A stretch of 64,000 nt of DNA from Clostridia bacterium (GTDB lineage: Bacteria; Bacillota; Clostridia; Peptostreptococcales; Anaerovoracaceae), in the NCBI GenBank assembly GCA_024403185.1, contig JAKSSG010000001.1, forward strand, positions 1 to 64,000, written 5' to 3'. The notes beneath the pieces are model-generated. The model saw only the letters and a list, made by a program, of their open reading frames with translations, searched no databases and had not been told where the DNA came from. The translations under genes and the position numbers were made by a program. The stretch's first letter is position 1; each line of letters opens with the position of its first letter. Below, in pieces: positions 42,820-52,073 of the stretch.

Positions 42820-43443
42820 ATGAAAGTATTAGGCATTACAGGCGGAATAGGATCGGGAAAATCCACGGCGGCAGATTATCTTGTCAGCCTTGGTTTCGCA
42901 TGCATTGATGCGGATCAGATCGGCCGTGATCTTACCGCTGACGGGAAACCTGTTCTGTCTGTTCTCAGAGATGAATTCGGCGGGGTTTCCTATGATGAAA
43001 ATGCTCCGGGAAACGGCCTTGTACTTGACAGGAAGGCTCTGGCTTCAATAGTGTTTACCGACCCGGAGAAGCGCAGGCGTTTTGACAGCATCATTCATGC
43101 TGAAATAATAAGCGAAATAGACCGTCTCATCGCCGAATACAGGTCAGATGACGGCCTCAGGGGCGTGCTTCTTGATGCGCCGCTAATGTTTGAGGCGGGC
43201 ATAGACAACAGATGCGATGCTGTCATTCTGGTTACAGCGGATACTGATATCAGGATAGCCCGTGTTGTTGAGCGGGACGGCACAACTGAGGAAGATGTGA
43301 AAAACAGAATAGCCAGTCAGATGAGCGATGAAGAGAAGAAAAAGCTGGCTGATTTTGTCGTTGACAATTCCGGTACGCAGACTCAGCTTTATGCTCAGCT
43401 TGATGGAATAATAAACATTCTCGACCTTCGAATTTGTTGTTGA
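42820..43443 (+). CDS. coaE: Dephospho-CoA kinase
   Basis: A 207-residue P-loop kinase catalysing the last step of CoA synthesis. Walker A is GITGGIGSGKSTAADYL; CIDADQIGRDL, DAPLMFEAG and the late VDNSGTQTQL match CoaE. The polA-coaE order is conserved in many Firmicutes. The stop codon overlaps the -35 box of the downstream tRNA promoter. Confidence 0.93.
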   Translation: MKVLGITGGIGSGKSTAADYLVSLGFACIDADQIGRDLTADGKPVLSVLRDEFGGVSYDENAPGNGLVLDRKALASIVFTDPEKRRRFDSIIHAEIISEIDRLIAEYRSDDGLRGVLLDAPLMFEAGIDNRCDAVILVTADTDIRIARVVERDGTTEEDVKNRIASQMSDEEKKKLADFVVDNSGTQTQLYAQLDGIINILDLRICC

Positions 43444-43468
43444 CAAAGGAGCCTTTATTCACTAAAAT
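43440..43468 (+). promoter_or_regulatory. tRNA-Leu(GAG) promoter
   Basis: A perfect TTGACA, a 17-bp spacer and TAAAAT. The -35 overlaps the coaE stop codon. Confidence 0.75.
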
Positions 43469-43500
43469 AAATGAGTGCCTGTCAGACAGGTAATTATCAT

Positions 43501-43583
43501 GCGGCCTTGGCGGAATAGGCAGACGCGCACGTTTGAGGGGCGTGTGGGAGACCGTGCCGGTTCAAGTCCGGCAGGCCGCACCA
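43501..43583 (+). tRNA. tRNA-Leu (GAG)
   Basis: An 83-nt class II tRNA. The acceptor GCGGCCT pairs with AGGCCGC, then A and an encoded CCA. The anticodon stem CACGT / GCGTG holds loop TTGAGGG, giving anticodon GAG (reads CUC/CUU). The variable arm is long, and the T-loop has GTTCAAGTC. Confidence 0.95.
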
Positions 43584-43590
43584 GAACATC

Positions 43591-43619
43591 AGCAGAGGAA
43601 TTGTTCCTCTGCTTTTTTT
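43591..43619 (+). terminator. tRNA-Leu(GAG) terminator
   Basis: An AGCAGAGGAA / TTCCTCTGCT stem with a three-base loop and a T-run. Confidence 0.9.
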
Positions 43620-43621
43620 AT

Positions 43622-43650
43622 TTGAAAATAAGGCCGGAATACTATATAAT
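43622..43650 (+). promoter_or_regulatory. Promoter of the c-di-GMP enzyme gene, predicted leaderless
   Basis: TTGAAA, a 17-bp spacer and a perfect TATAAT. Six bases separate the -10 from the ATG at 43657, so transcription should start on the A of the start codon. There is no room for a ribosome-binding site. Confidence 0.65.
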
Positions 43651-43656
43651 TTCGTC

Positions 43657-46653
43657 ATGGGTATTACATTGATTTATTCATTCACTTCAATACTGATTGC
43701 AGCAGTTGATGTGATAATTGCTGTACTCTGCTTCAGCAAAAAGGAATGGCAGGGCAGATATTTGGGCATTGCCTGCATAGCGGCCGCTGTTGTTGACTGT
43801 GCATATCTTGTGACTGTCACCACGGAGAGTTATTTCATCAATTCACTGTTTGCAAGCATCTATTTCGCCGGAATCAGCTGTCTGCTGAATGCTCTGGGGA
43901 TTTTCGTATTTCTTTTTACAAACACCCCGAGGAAAACACTGGCCAAAGATCTGATTAAGATCAGCTTCGTTTATCTTGCCTTTGAGATAATTGTATTTGC
44001 CATTAATCCGTTTAAGGAAATAGTAATCGGTTATGAGTACAGGGGTGGAGTTCTTTCGAGTTTTTCCTATGTAATGGAACCGCTCTACTGGATGCATCTG
44101 TGCTACTCATACATTCTTCTGGCAGCTGTCCTTTTTATGCTGGTATATGCGGCCATAAGAGTTGCCAGAGAATACAAGACACAGTACTTAATCTGTGCCA
44201 TTGCACTGGTTGTGATAGTTTTAATAAATGCCATATTCCTGTATATTCCTGATATCGGAATAGTAAGTCGTCTGGATATTTCCGTACTGCTGTACAGTGT
44301 TGCGGCCATGTTCTTTTACTGGGCCTGCTTCCTGTATCCGAAACAGTGGATGGAGAATGTTCTCAAATCCAGCATTTTTGACAGTCTGGACCTGGGCATA
44401 ATTCTTTTCGGATACAATGACAAGATGATTTTCTATAACGAAAAGATTAAGGGATTCATGCCTTCCCTCGATTTTGAAAAGGGCGGCAACCTTCAGGAAT
44501 TCATGGAAAAGTGTGATATCGAACTGAACAAGGAGCTGGCTGAGGACAGCTATTCCTTCCAGTGGTACAGCGAAGGCACTCGGGGAACTCAGCATCCGTA
44601 CTTTGTTGACTACAAGCGCCTGAAAAATGACAAGGGCAGAAATCTGGGAAGGATGCTCATTTTTGAGGATGCGATTCTTGAATCGGATCCGATGACGGGC
44701 TTCCACAATCTTGAGCCTTTCGCCGCACATTCGTCAATGAGCTATTTCGAGTATCCCGTTGTTGTCACATGCGTCGACATCAACAGTCTTTCCGTTATCA
44801 ACAATACCTATGGAAGGTCGGCAGGAGACCAGCTTATCCTTGAACTTGCTGATAGGCTGAAGCATGAATTCCCTATAGGAACCTATTTCATCAGAGGAAC
44901 CGATGCCAATCTTATTGCACTTTCCAATAACGGGGATGAGAACGAAGTAAACAGGATCATGTTCCATATCAGGGATCAGTTCAGCGGCACATTCCAGTAT
45001 TCGGTCATTGTGGCAACAGAAGAGGAATCGGACATTGTAGATGCGATTGCAAAAGCAGAAAACAACGTTGCAGTATGGAAACTGATGGATAAGGAGTCCA
45101 TACGTTCCGATACGCTGAATTCTCTTATCCGTGCCCTTAAGGAATGCGACGAGGATACGGAGGCTCATGTACAGAGAACCCAGAACATGGGCATTGAGCT
45201 CAGCCGCAGAATGGGCCTTGCTGACAGTGATGAAGTAAATCTGGCACTTCTTTGTGTGCTTCATGACATAGGCAAGATAGGCATCCCTCTTGAAATTCTT
45301 AACAAGCCAAGCAAGCTTACCGATGAAGAATGGGAACTCATGAAGTCTCACGTTCAGAAGGGCTATGACATTGCAATGAGTTCTACGGATTACATGCAGA
45401 TTGCCGATGCAATCCTGCACCATCACGAACGCTGGGACGGAAAAGGATATCCGGACGGACTCAGCAAGGAGACGATACCTCTTCTCTCAAGATTCATTGC
45501 CGTAATAGACTCATATGACGCGATGGTCAGTGAAAGACCGTATAATAAGGCTCTTTCCGATGATGAAGCCATTGCTGAGCTTCTAAAAAATGCGGGTACT
45601 CAGTTTGACCCTGCAATCGTCAATGAATTTGTCCAGATGGTTGCAAAGGATAAAGTGTATCTTTCTGCTGATATTTTCAATGTCAATGCGGATTCAACTG
45701 AAGATGAACGACCTAATTCGGCAAGGTACAAAAATACAAAACGTCTTGAAAGTGAGGAAGTCCATCCTATTCCTTATGTTAAATACACTCTGGATAAGGA
45801 TTTCCGCATAATTAAATGGGACGAGAAATTCATGGAGTTAACCGGCTATACGGATGTGGATCTGAAGGAAAAGTATGTAACGCAGAATGATCTTATTCCT
45901 GAACGTGACAGAACTCTCTATTTTGCCATGGTAGCCGAACAGATAGGCAGACATCAACTGGCATATTTCGAACATCCTCTGCTCAAGAAGGACGGAAGCG
46001 AAATATCCGTCATCTGCCTGGGCAGAAGCTATTTTGATTCCGCTGTAGGTCGGGAGAGGTCTGATATATATGTGTTTGACATTTCTCAGACCAATGCGGC
46101 AAACAGGCTGTATCACATTGAAAAGCAGAGAGCCGAGGAGAGACTGGAGGTATGGGAGCAGACATTCAGAAAGGATTCCCTTACAGGACTGTTCAATCAC
46201 TCTGCATTTGTAAGTGAAGTTGAACTCATGCTTCTCGACAAGAGATACAAGACGGTATTCATCATGATTGATGTGGATAACTTCAAGGAATACAACGACA
46301 CCTACGGTCACAGAAACGGTGACGAATTCCTTATAGTTCTTGCCGATGCCATCCATGAAAGTCTGCGTGATTCGGATATTTCAGGAAGACTGGGCGGGGA
46401 TGAATTTGCTGCGGCAATGTTCTTCCCGGCAGGTGTTTCAGAAGATATTATCACAACAAGAGTACACGAGACGTTTGAGTCAATCAGACTGAGAATGGAC
46501 AGTGTTGAAAACGGAACAACCTTCTCCATGGGTGTATCGGTTTCCGATGGAAGCAACAATACCTTCAAGGCTCTTTATGATTCTGCGGACAAGGCCATGT
46601 ACGATTCAAAGAATGCCGGACGAAACAGGCTTTCGATATATGAAAACAGATAA
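43657..46653 (+). CDS. Membrane sensor with degenerate GGDEF, HD-GYP, PAS and active GGDEF domains
   Basis: A 998-residue signalling protein. Seven or eight membrane segments (about 1-225) are followed by a PAS-like stretch and a first GGDEF domain (about 340-465) whose active site reads RGTDAN instead of GGDEF, so it is inactive. An HD-GYP phosphodiesterase (about 480-665) keeps LHDIGKIGIP (His536) and HHERWDGKGYPDG. A PAS domain (about 705-825) and a second GGDEF (about 840-998) with intact GRLGGDEFAA (about 913) close the protein. It can in principle both make and break c-di-GMP. The next gene, a methyltransferase, starts inside its end. Confidence 0.9.
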   Translation: MGITLIYSFTSILIAAVDVIIAVLCFSKKEWQGRYLGIACIAAAVVDCAYLVTVTTESYFINSLFASIYFAGISCLLNALGIFVFLFTNTPRKTLAKDLIKISFVYLAFEIIVFAINPFKEIVIGYEYRGGVLSSFSYVMEPLYWMHLCYSYILLAAVLFMLVYAAIRVAREYKTQYLICAIALVVIVLINAIFLYIPDIGIVSRLDISVLLYSVAAMFFYWACFLYPKQWMENVLKSSIFDSLDLGIILFGYNDKMIFYNEKIKGFMPSLDFEKGGNLQEFMEKCDIELNKELAEDSYSFQWYSEGTRGTQHPYFVDYKRLKNDKGRNLGRMLIFEDAILESDPMTGFHNLEPFAAHSSMSYFEYPVVVTCVDINSLSVINNTYGRSAGDQLILELADRLKHEFPIGTYFIRGTDANLIALSNNGDENEVNRIMFHIRDQFSGTFQYSVIVATEEESDIVDAIAKAENNVAVWKLMDKESIRSDTLNSLIRALKECDEDTEAHVQRTQNMGIELSRRMGLADSDEVNLALLCVLHDIGKIGIPLEILNKPSKLTDEEWELMKSHVQKGYDIAMSSTDYMQIADAILHHHERWDGKGYPDGLSKETIPLLSRFIAVIDSYDAMVSERPYNKALSDDEAIAELLKNAGTQFDPAIVNEFVQMVAKDKVYLSADIFNVNADSTEDERPNSARYKNTKRLESEEVHPIPYVKYTLDKDFRIIKWDEKFMELTGYTDVDLKEKYVTQNDLIPERDRTLYFAMVAEQIGRHQLAYFEHPLLKKDGSEISVICLGRSYFDSAVGRERSDIYVFDISQTNAANRLYHIEKQRAEERLEVWEQTFRKDSLTGLFNHSAFVSEVELMLLDKRYKTVFIMIDVDNFKEYNDTYGHRNGDEFLIVLADAIHESLRDSDISGRLGGDEFAAAMFFPAGVSEDIITTRVHETFESIRLRMDSVENGTTFSMGVSVSDGSNNTFKALYDSADKAMYDSKNAGRNRLSIYENR

Positions 46654-47560
46654 ATCAGCAAGAAACAAGACCATAGAAACAACCCTGGAAGAGGGCGGAA
46701 AGTACCTTGCAAGATGCTTTCTGACACCTGATGGAAGCAATCATTCCGACGGCATTTTCAACGGTGACTGTCTGAAGATTGCAAAGGGATTGCCACCGGG
46801 ATGTGCAAATCTGATCATTGCAGATCCGCCTTACAACATGTACAAGAATTTCAATGGTTCAAGCTTCTCAAAGACTGATTCCGTTAGGTACGAAGAATAT
46901 ACGAGAAACTGGATTGAAGCCGTCAGACACACACTGCGTGATGACGGCTCAATATATGTCTGCTGTGACTGGCAGTGCAGTTCAATAATAGGCAGTGTTT
47001 TGGGTGAATATTTCACCATAAGGAACAGAATAACCTGGCAGCGGGAAAAGGGCAGAGGAGCAAAGGCAAACTGGAAGAACAGCATGGAGGATATCTGGTT
47101 CGCAACCGCTTCCGACAACTACACCTTCAACCTTGAGGATGTAAAAATCAGAAGAAGGGTAATTGCCCCTTATCGCCAGGATGGAATTCCGAAGGACTGG
47201 GAGGAAAGCAGCGAAGGAAACTTCAGGGATACCTGTCCATCAAATTTCTGGGACGACATTACTGTGCCGTTCTGGTCCATGGCTGAGAATACCGCCCATC
47301 CCACACAGAAGCCGGAAAAACTCATGGCAAAGCTTATACTGGCCAGTTCAAACCCCGGCGATCTGGTGCTTGATCCATTTGCAGGTTCGGGAACCAGCTG
47401 TGTAACGGCAAAGAAGCTGGGCAGACATTTTACCGGAATTGAAAAAGATTCGCAGTACTGCATCTGGGCTCAGCAGCGTCTTGAGATGGCAGATGAAGAC
47501 AGAACTGTTCAGGGTTACAAGGACGGAGTGTTTTGGGAAAGAAACGCAAAAAAGAAATAA
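46640..47560 (+). CDS. Orphan DNA adenine/cytosine-N4 methyltransferase, beta class
   Basis: A 306-residue site-specific DNA methyltransferase. The catalytic motif IADPPYNMYKNF (motif IV, about 56-67) comes before the AdoMet-binding motif LDPFAGSGTSCVTAKKLGRHFTGIE (motif I, about 244-268), the order of the beta class that includes HinfI and CcrM. TWQREKGRGAKANWKNSMEDI is typical. No restriction endonuclease is adjacent, so it is an orphan, perhaps regulatory. The start at 46640 overlaps the c-di-GMP gene by 14 bp; longer in-frame starts lie deep inside that gene. Its recognition site cannot be read from sequence. Confidence 0.85.
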   Translation: MKTDKSARNKTIETTLEEGGKYLARCFLTPDGSNHSDGIFNGDCLKIAKGLPPGCANLIIADPPYNMYKNFNGSSFSKTDSVRYEEYTRNWIEAVRHTLRDDGSIYVCCDWQCSSIIGSVLGEYFTIRNRITWQREKGRGAKANWKNSMEDIWFATASDNYTFNLEDVKIRRRVIAPYRQDGIPKDWEESSEGNFRDTCPSNFWDDITVPFWSMAENTAHPTQKPEKLMAKLILASSNPGDLVLDPFAGSGTSCVTAKKLGRHFTGIEKDSQYCIWAQQRLEMADEDRTVQGYKDGVFWERNAKKK

Positions 47561-48285
47561 ATACGTGGATTCTGCTTATCGTGGCAATAATAGCGGGCAC
47601 CATTCTGTTTTTCGGCGGAAGATATGCCTTCTTTTTTGTGACTGAAGCCGGATATGATCCTGACAATCCTTATCCCGTTAAGGGAATTGATGTTTCTCTT
47701 TACCAGAAGGATATCAACTGGGAAGGGCTAAAGGATGATGATATTGCCTTTGCATTCATAAAGGCTACAGAAGGCAGCAACTATGTAGATGAGAACTTCA
47801 GGGAAAACTGGGAAGGCGCGAGAAAGGCCGGAGTGCCTGCCGGGGCCTATCACTTCATGAGCTTTGAAACCGATGCGGAAGATCAGGCGGAGAATTTCAT
47901 CAATACGGTACCGAAGAAGCACGGAAGTCTGCCACCGGTTGTCGACGTGGAATTCTATGGCGATTACGCTGATGATCCGCCGGACAGGTCTCAGGTCTGT
48001 GACAGACTTGACATCATTCTGGAAATGCTTGAAAAGAGATACCACAGGAAACCGATAATCTACACAAACAACCACTGCTACAATCTCTATCTGCATAATG
48101 GCTATGATGATTATCCAATCTGGATAAGCGACCCTTCAATTCCGGACAGCCTTCCTGACGGGAGAGAGTGGACCTTCTGCCAGTATACCTTCAAGGGGCT
48201 TTCTGAAAATGTGGCCGGCGGCGAGAAATACGTGGACTTTAATGTGTTTAACGGGTCAAAATGGGACTTCAGAAAGTTCAGATAA
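47533..48285 (+). CDS. Membrane-anchored GH25 muramidase
   Basis: A 250-residue glycoside hydrolase family 25 lysozyme with an N-terminal anchor (about 11-32). The GH25 barrel follows: KGIDVSLYQKDINWEGLK, FAFIKATEGSNYVDENF, AGAYHFMSF and the catalytic VVDVEFYG. It cuts the glycan of peptidoglycan from outside the membrane. It begins with TTG after GGAG and overlaps the methyltransferase by 28 bp; no ATG is available before the conserved domain. Confidence 0.85.
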   Translation: MGKKRKKEINTWILLIVAIIAGTILFFGGRYAFFFVTEAGYDPDNPYPVKGIDVSLYQKDINWEGLKDDDIAFAFIKATEGSNYVDENFRENWEGARKAGVPAGAYHFMSFETDAEDQAENFINTVPKKHGSLPPVVDVEFYGDYADDPPDRSQVCDRLDIILEMLEKRYHRKPIIYTNNHCYNLYLHNGYDDYPIWISDPSIPDSLPDGREWTFCQYTFKGLSENVAGGEKYVDFNVFNGSKWDFRKFR

Positions 48286-48308
48286 CAAGTGCATTTTACA
48301 TGTGATTG

Positions 48309-48317
48309 TGATAAACT
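48309..48317 (+). promoter_or_regulatory. Extended -10 of the RND gene, predicted leaderless
   Basis: TGATAAACT matches TG-N-TAAACT and ends six bases before the ATG at 48324. No Shine-Dalgarno is visible. Confidence 0.4.
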
Positions 48318-48323
48318 AACGCT

Positions 48324-51300
48324 ATGTTTTCTAAATTAAGCATTAAAAAACCATTTACCATATTCGTTGCAGTAGTAATAGTTGCAGTTTTTGGATTTGT
48401 AGCCGTCTACAAGATGACTCCGGATCTGCTGCCGAGCATTGACACACCTTATGCCGTTGTTGCTACTACATATCCGGGAGCAAGTGCTGAAGAGGTTGAG
48501 GTTCAGATAACCAAGCCTGTGGAAAAGCAGCTTGCCACTTTGAGCAATATCAAAAACGTCACATCCATGTCAGCGGACAATTATTCTGTTGTTTCGCTCG
48601 AATTCACTGACGATGTCAATATGGACGGCGTATCCGTCGACATACGGGACAAGCTTGACCAGATCAAGAGCCAGATGCCTGAGATGGCTTCTACGCCTCT
48701 GGTTCTCAAGATTAATCTGGACATGATGCCCGTAACAATTTCTGCAGTAGGCATTAAGGACAAAACGCCTGCACAGGTTTCCACATTTGTTAAAGAAAAT
48801 CTTGAAAGCCCGCTTGAAGGCACCGAGGGTGTGGCTTCTGTTTCCTATGTGGGAATGATTGATGAAGGTGTTCAGATTGTTCTGGAGCAGGATAAGATCA
48901 ATGCTGTAAATGACAGGGTAAAGTCAGCCATTGCAGGTCAGTTCAACAAGGGCGAGAAACAGATCAAAAGCGGAATAAATAAGGCCAAGAACGGCAAGAA
49001 ACAGATAGATAACTACAAGGATCAGATTAGCGACCAGTCACCTCAGCTTGGAAAGCTGGAGCAGACTCTGGAAGGCCTTAAGGCCCTGAAGAAAGACGGT
49101 CCTGCACTCTGGCAGGCATATGAGAATGCGCCGGAAGAACAGAAGCCTTTCATTGAAGAACAGATGAAACAGATGGGTTTCAAGAGCGCCAAGGACTTCA
49201 AAAATAAACTTGATAACGTGGATACACTGATTGAAACAGTTTATGACGCAATGGATGCTATTACGGATGTGTCATTCGGCTATTCGGATCTCAGTGCTTC
49301 AGGAAGTACACTTGATGCTGTCGTATCTCAGCTGCAGGGAACTTTATCACAGATTGAATCCCAGAAACAGGCTGCCATAGACAGTGCCGACATGACAGGC
49401 GTTATTACCCAGGCCAATGTTTCGGCCATTCTTGGAGCGCAGAATTTCCAGATGCCTGCCGGTTATGTTACAGACGGCAGGGCCAGCATTCTTGTAAGTG
49501 TCGGAGACAAGATAAAGGACGTTGACGAAATGGAAGACCTGGTTCTCTTTGACATGGGAATAGACGGTCTGGATCCGATTAAGCTGAAGGACGTTGCAAC
49601 TGTTTCATATCTTGCCGATGATTCGGAAACCTATGCCAAGGTTGACGGTGACAATGGCGTTCTGCTCATGTTCAACAAGCAGTCGACATATGCAACAGCA
49701 ACTGTTGCAGACAATGTTAACGATACTTTTGCAAAGCTTGAAAAGGAGTACGAGGGACTTAAATTCACAAATCTGGTTGACCAGGGAAAATACATCCATA
49801 CGGTAATCAATTCGGTATTCAAGGATCTGCTCATGGGAGCGCTCTTTGCCATACTCATTCTGCTGTTCTTCCTGAGAGACATAAGACCTACTGTGATAAC
49901 GGCAATAAGCATACCTGTCAGCGTAATTTTTGCTCTGGCAGCCATGTATTTCACCGGCATTACTCTTAATCTGATTTCCATGTCCGGACTGGCCATCGGT
50001 GTCGGCATGCTGGTTGACAATTCCATTGTAGTAATCGAGAACACCTATAGGCTAAGGTCCATGGGATACAGCGCAATTCAGGCGGCTCTTTCGGGTGCAT
50101 CACAGGTTGCAGGCGCAATTACCGCTTCAACCCTGACGACAATATGCGTATTCGTGCCTATTATCTTTGTAGACGGCATGACCAGAGACCTGTTTACAGA
50201 TCTGGCTCTCACGGTAACATATTCACTGCTTGCCAGCCTGCTCATAGCGGTAACATTTGTTCCGGCAGTATCCAAGGGACTTCTCATCAAGGATACAAAG
50301 AAGACGGTTCTGGGACCAAACAGCAGAATAATTGCCAAATACAAAAATATGGCCGCATGGTGTCTTACACACAAGATGGTATGCGTTTCAATCGCTCTGG
50401 TACTGCTCCTTGCTTCAACCGGATTACTGCTGATCAGAGGATTTGAATTCATGCCTGACATGTCTTCGAACCAGATCAGTGCAGCAATAAAGACTGCTGA
50501 TGACAGTACACTTAAGGAAACGGCTGAAATCAATGATGCGATTTCCGATGAAATCAGAAAAATAGACGGTGTTGAATCTGTAGGCGTAATGCTGGCGACA
50601 AATCTTGCCGATACTGTGGGCATGGGTTCGGGAGAGGCCGATACTGAGAATACCACCATGTACATAGTGCTCGATGACAAAAAGCTGGAGCAGGGCAAGG
50701 TTGTTGCCAAAAAACTTGACAAGCTTGCTGAAAAATACAACTGCGAAATAACATCATCGGCAAGCATGGATCTTTCATCCCTTACAGGCAGCGGAATTTC
50801 CATCAGCCTGACAGGGGAAGACCTCGACAGGCTCAGAATAACGGGCCAGAACATCGAAGATGCTCTGCGTGACATGAAGGGCATTGAAGACGTATCCGAC
50901 ATAACTGAAAATGCCACGGAAGAGCTTAAAATAACCGTTCACAAGAACGATGCAATGAAGCACGGTCTTACCGTTGCACAGATTTATCAGCAGGTATCCG
51001 CAAGACTTTCAAAGCACAATACTGCTACGACAATGACCGATGACGGTGGAGCTTCTGTAGATGTTAACATAGCAAGTTCAGACAAGAAGGGTGTTTCCAG
51101 AGATGAACTTGTTAACATGACTCTCGTTGCCGACAAGAGCGACGGAACAAAGGACAAGGTTAAGCTGTCCGAGATTTCAACCATAAGCAAGGATGCGTCA
51201 TTAAGCGTTATAAATCATGACAACCAGAAGAGAAACGTATCTGTAACTGCCACTGTCAAGGATGGTTACAACGTTACAAAGATGACGTCAAAGGTCAAGA

Positions 51301-51914
51301 AGATGATAGCGGAAAAGGGCCTTCTTGCAGACGGTGTTGACATTTCATACGGCGGAGAGAACAAGGAAATCATGCATTCAATGAAGCAGCTGCTGCTCAT
51401 GATGATTGTCGGTATGATATTGGTATATCTGATAATGGTTGCTCAGTTCCAGTCACTCAGATCACCGTTCATAATCATATTCACTCTGCCGCTGGCATTT
51501 ACCGGCGGAATGCTTGCACTGCTCATTTCAAACAATGTTCTCAGTGTAATTGCCATGTTCGGCTTCGTAATGCTTGTCGGAATTGTTGTTAATAACGGAA
51601 TTGTGCTTGTTGACTGCATTAACAGATTCAGACTGGAAGGCATGGAAACCGACATTGCCATCGTACAGGCCGGAGCTGTCAGAATGAGACCTGTTCTAAT
51701 GACTGCAGCGACTACGGTTTTAGGCCTTATTCCACTTGCTCTTGGCATTGGACAGGGTGCTGAAATGGTACAGCCTGTGGCTATTGTAACGGTCGGCGGA
51801 CTGCTTTATGCTACTGTCACAACACTGTTTATCGTGCCTATCATGTACAAGTGGCTGTCACGTAAACACATGGAAAAAATCGACGAGGAAGAACTTGAAA
51901 TAGTAAACGTGTGA
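48324..51914 (+). CDS. RND efflux transporter (AcrB/HAE1 type) with coiled-coil insertion
   Basis: A 1196-residue RND permease with twelve membrane segments and two extracellular loops. Family stretches are FTIFVAVVIVAVFGFVAVYKM at the start, ISMSGLAIGVGMLVDNSIVVIEN with the proton-relay Asp, and VGIVVNNGIVLVDCINRFR in the second half. It exceeds AcrB (about 1050 residues) through a roughly 150-residue Lys/Gln-rich helical insertion (about 205-355) in the first loop, as in other single-membrane bacteria. No membrane-fusion or TolC gene accompanies it. The substrate is unknown. Confidence 0.9.
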   Translation: MFSKLSIKKPFTIFVAVVIVAVFGFVAVYKMTPDLLPSIDTPYAVVATTYPGASAEEVEVQITKPVEKQLATLSNIKNVTSMSADNYSVVSLEFTDDVNMDGVSVDIRDKLDQIKSQMPEMASTPLVLKINLDMMPVTISAVGIKDKTPAQVSTFVKENLESPLEGTEGVASVSYVGMIDEGVQIVLEQDKINAVNDRVKSAIAGQFNKGEKQIKSGINKAKNGKKQIDNYKDQISDQSPQLGKLEQTLEGLKALKKDGPALWQAYENAPEEQKPFIEEQMKQMGFKSAKDFKNKLDNVDTLIETVYDAMDAITDVSFGYSDLSASGSTLDAVVSQLQGTLSQIESQKQAAIDSADMTGVITQANVSAILGAQNFQMPAGYVTDGRASILVSVGDKIKDVDEMEDLVLFDMGIDGLDPIKLKDVATVSYLADDSETYAKVDGDNGVLLMFNKQSTYATATVADNVNDTFAKLEKEYEGLKFTNLVDQGKYIHTVINSVFKDLLMGALFAILILLFFLRDIRPTVITAISIPVSVIFALAAMYFTGITLNLISMSGLAIGVGMLVDNSIVVIENTYRLRSMGYSAIQAALSGASQVAGAITASTLTTICVFVPIIFVDGMTRDLFTDLALTVTYSLLASLLIAVTFVPAVSKGLLIKDTKKTVLGPNSRIIAKYKNMAAWCLTHKMVCVSIALVLLLASTGLLLIRGFEFMPDMSSNQISAAIKTADDSTLKETAEINDAISDEIRKIDGVESVGVMLATNLADTVGMGSGEADTENTTMYIVLDDKKLEQGKVVAKKLDKLAEKYNCEITSSASMDLSSLTGSGISISLTGEDLDRLRITGQNIEDALRDMKGIEDVSDITENATEELKITVHKNDAMKHGLTVAQIYQQVSARLSKHNTATTMTDDGGASVDVNIASSDKKGVSRDELVNMTLVADKSDGTKDKVKLSEISTISKDASLSVINHDNQKRNVSVTATVKDGYNVTKMTSKVKKMIAEKGLLADGVDISYGGENKEIMHSMKQLLLMMIVGMILVYLIMVAQFQSLRSPFIIIFTLPLAFTGGMLALLISNNVLSVIAMFGFVMLVGIVVNNGIVLVDCINRFRLEGMETDIAIVQAGAVRMRPVLMTAATTVLGLIPLALGIGQGAEMVQPVAIVTVGGLLYATVTTLFIVPIMYKWLSRKHMEKIDEEELEIVNV

Positions 51915-51923
51915 TGTTAAAAT
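51895..51923 (+). promoter_or_regulatory. tRNA-Leu(CAA) promoter
   Basis: TTGAAA, a 17-bp spacer and TAAAAT; the -35 overlaps the last codons of the RND gene. An imperfect palindrome (AACGTGTGAT / ATCACGTT) surrounds the -10. Confidence 0.65.
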
Positions 51924-51934
51924 AATCACGTTAC

Positions 51935-52021
51935 GCCGGCTTGATGGAATTGGCAGACGTGCGGGATTCAAAATCCCGTGGTGGCGACACCGTGTGGGTT
52001 CGACCCCCACAGCCGGCACCA
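51935..52021 (+). tRNA. tRNA-Leu (CAA)
   Basis: An 87-nt class II tRNA. The acceptor GCCGGCT pairs with AGCCGGC, then A and an encoded CCA. The anticodon stem CGGGA / TCCCG holds loop TTCAAAA, giving anticodon CAA (reads UUG). The T-arm has GTTCGACCC. Confidence 0.95.
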
Positions 52022-52073
52022 TACAATTCAAGTCGGAAAATATAAAGACAGGCATTTAATAGGAGGATTTAAA

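Noticed and set aside
43475..43672. Plus-strand open frame over the tRNA-Leu(GAG) region
   Set aside because: It translates the tRNA and its terminator; there is no ribosome-binding site or known domain.
51858..52055. Minus-strand open frame over tRNA-Leu(CAA)
   Set aside because: Antisense translation of a tRNA (GVEPTRCRHHGILNPARLP-type artefact).
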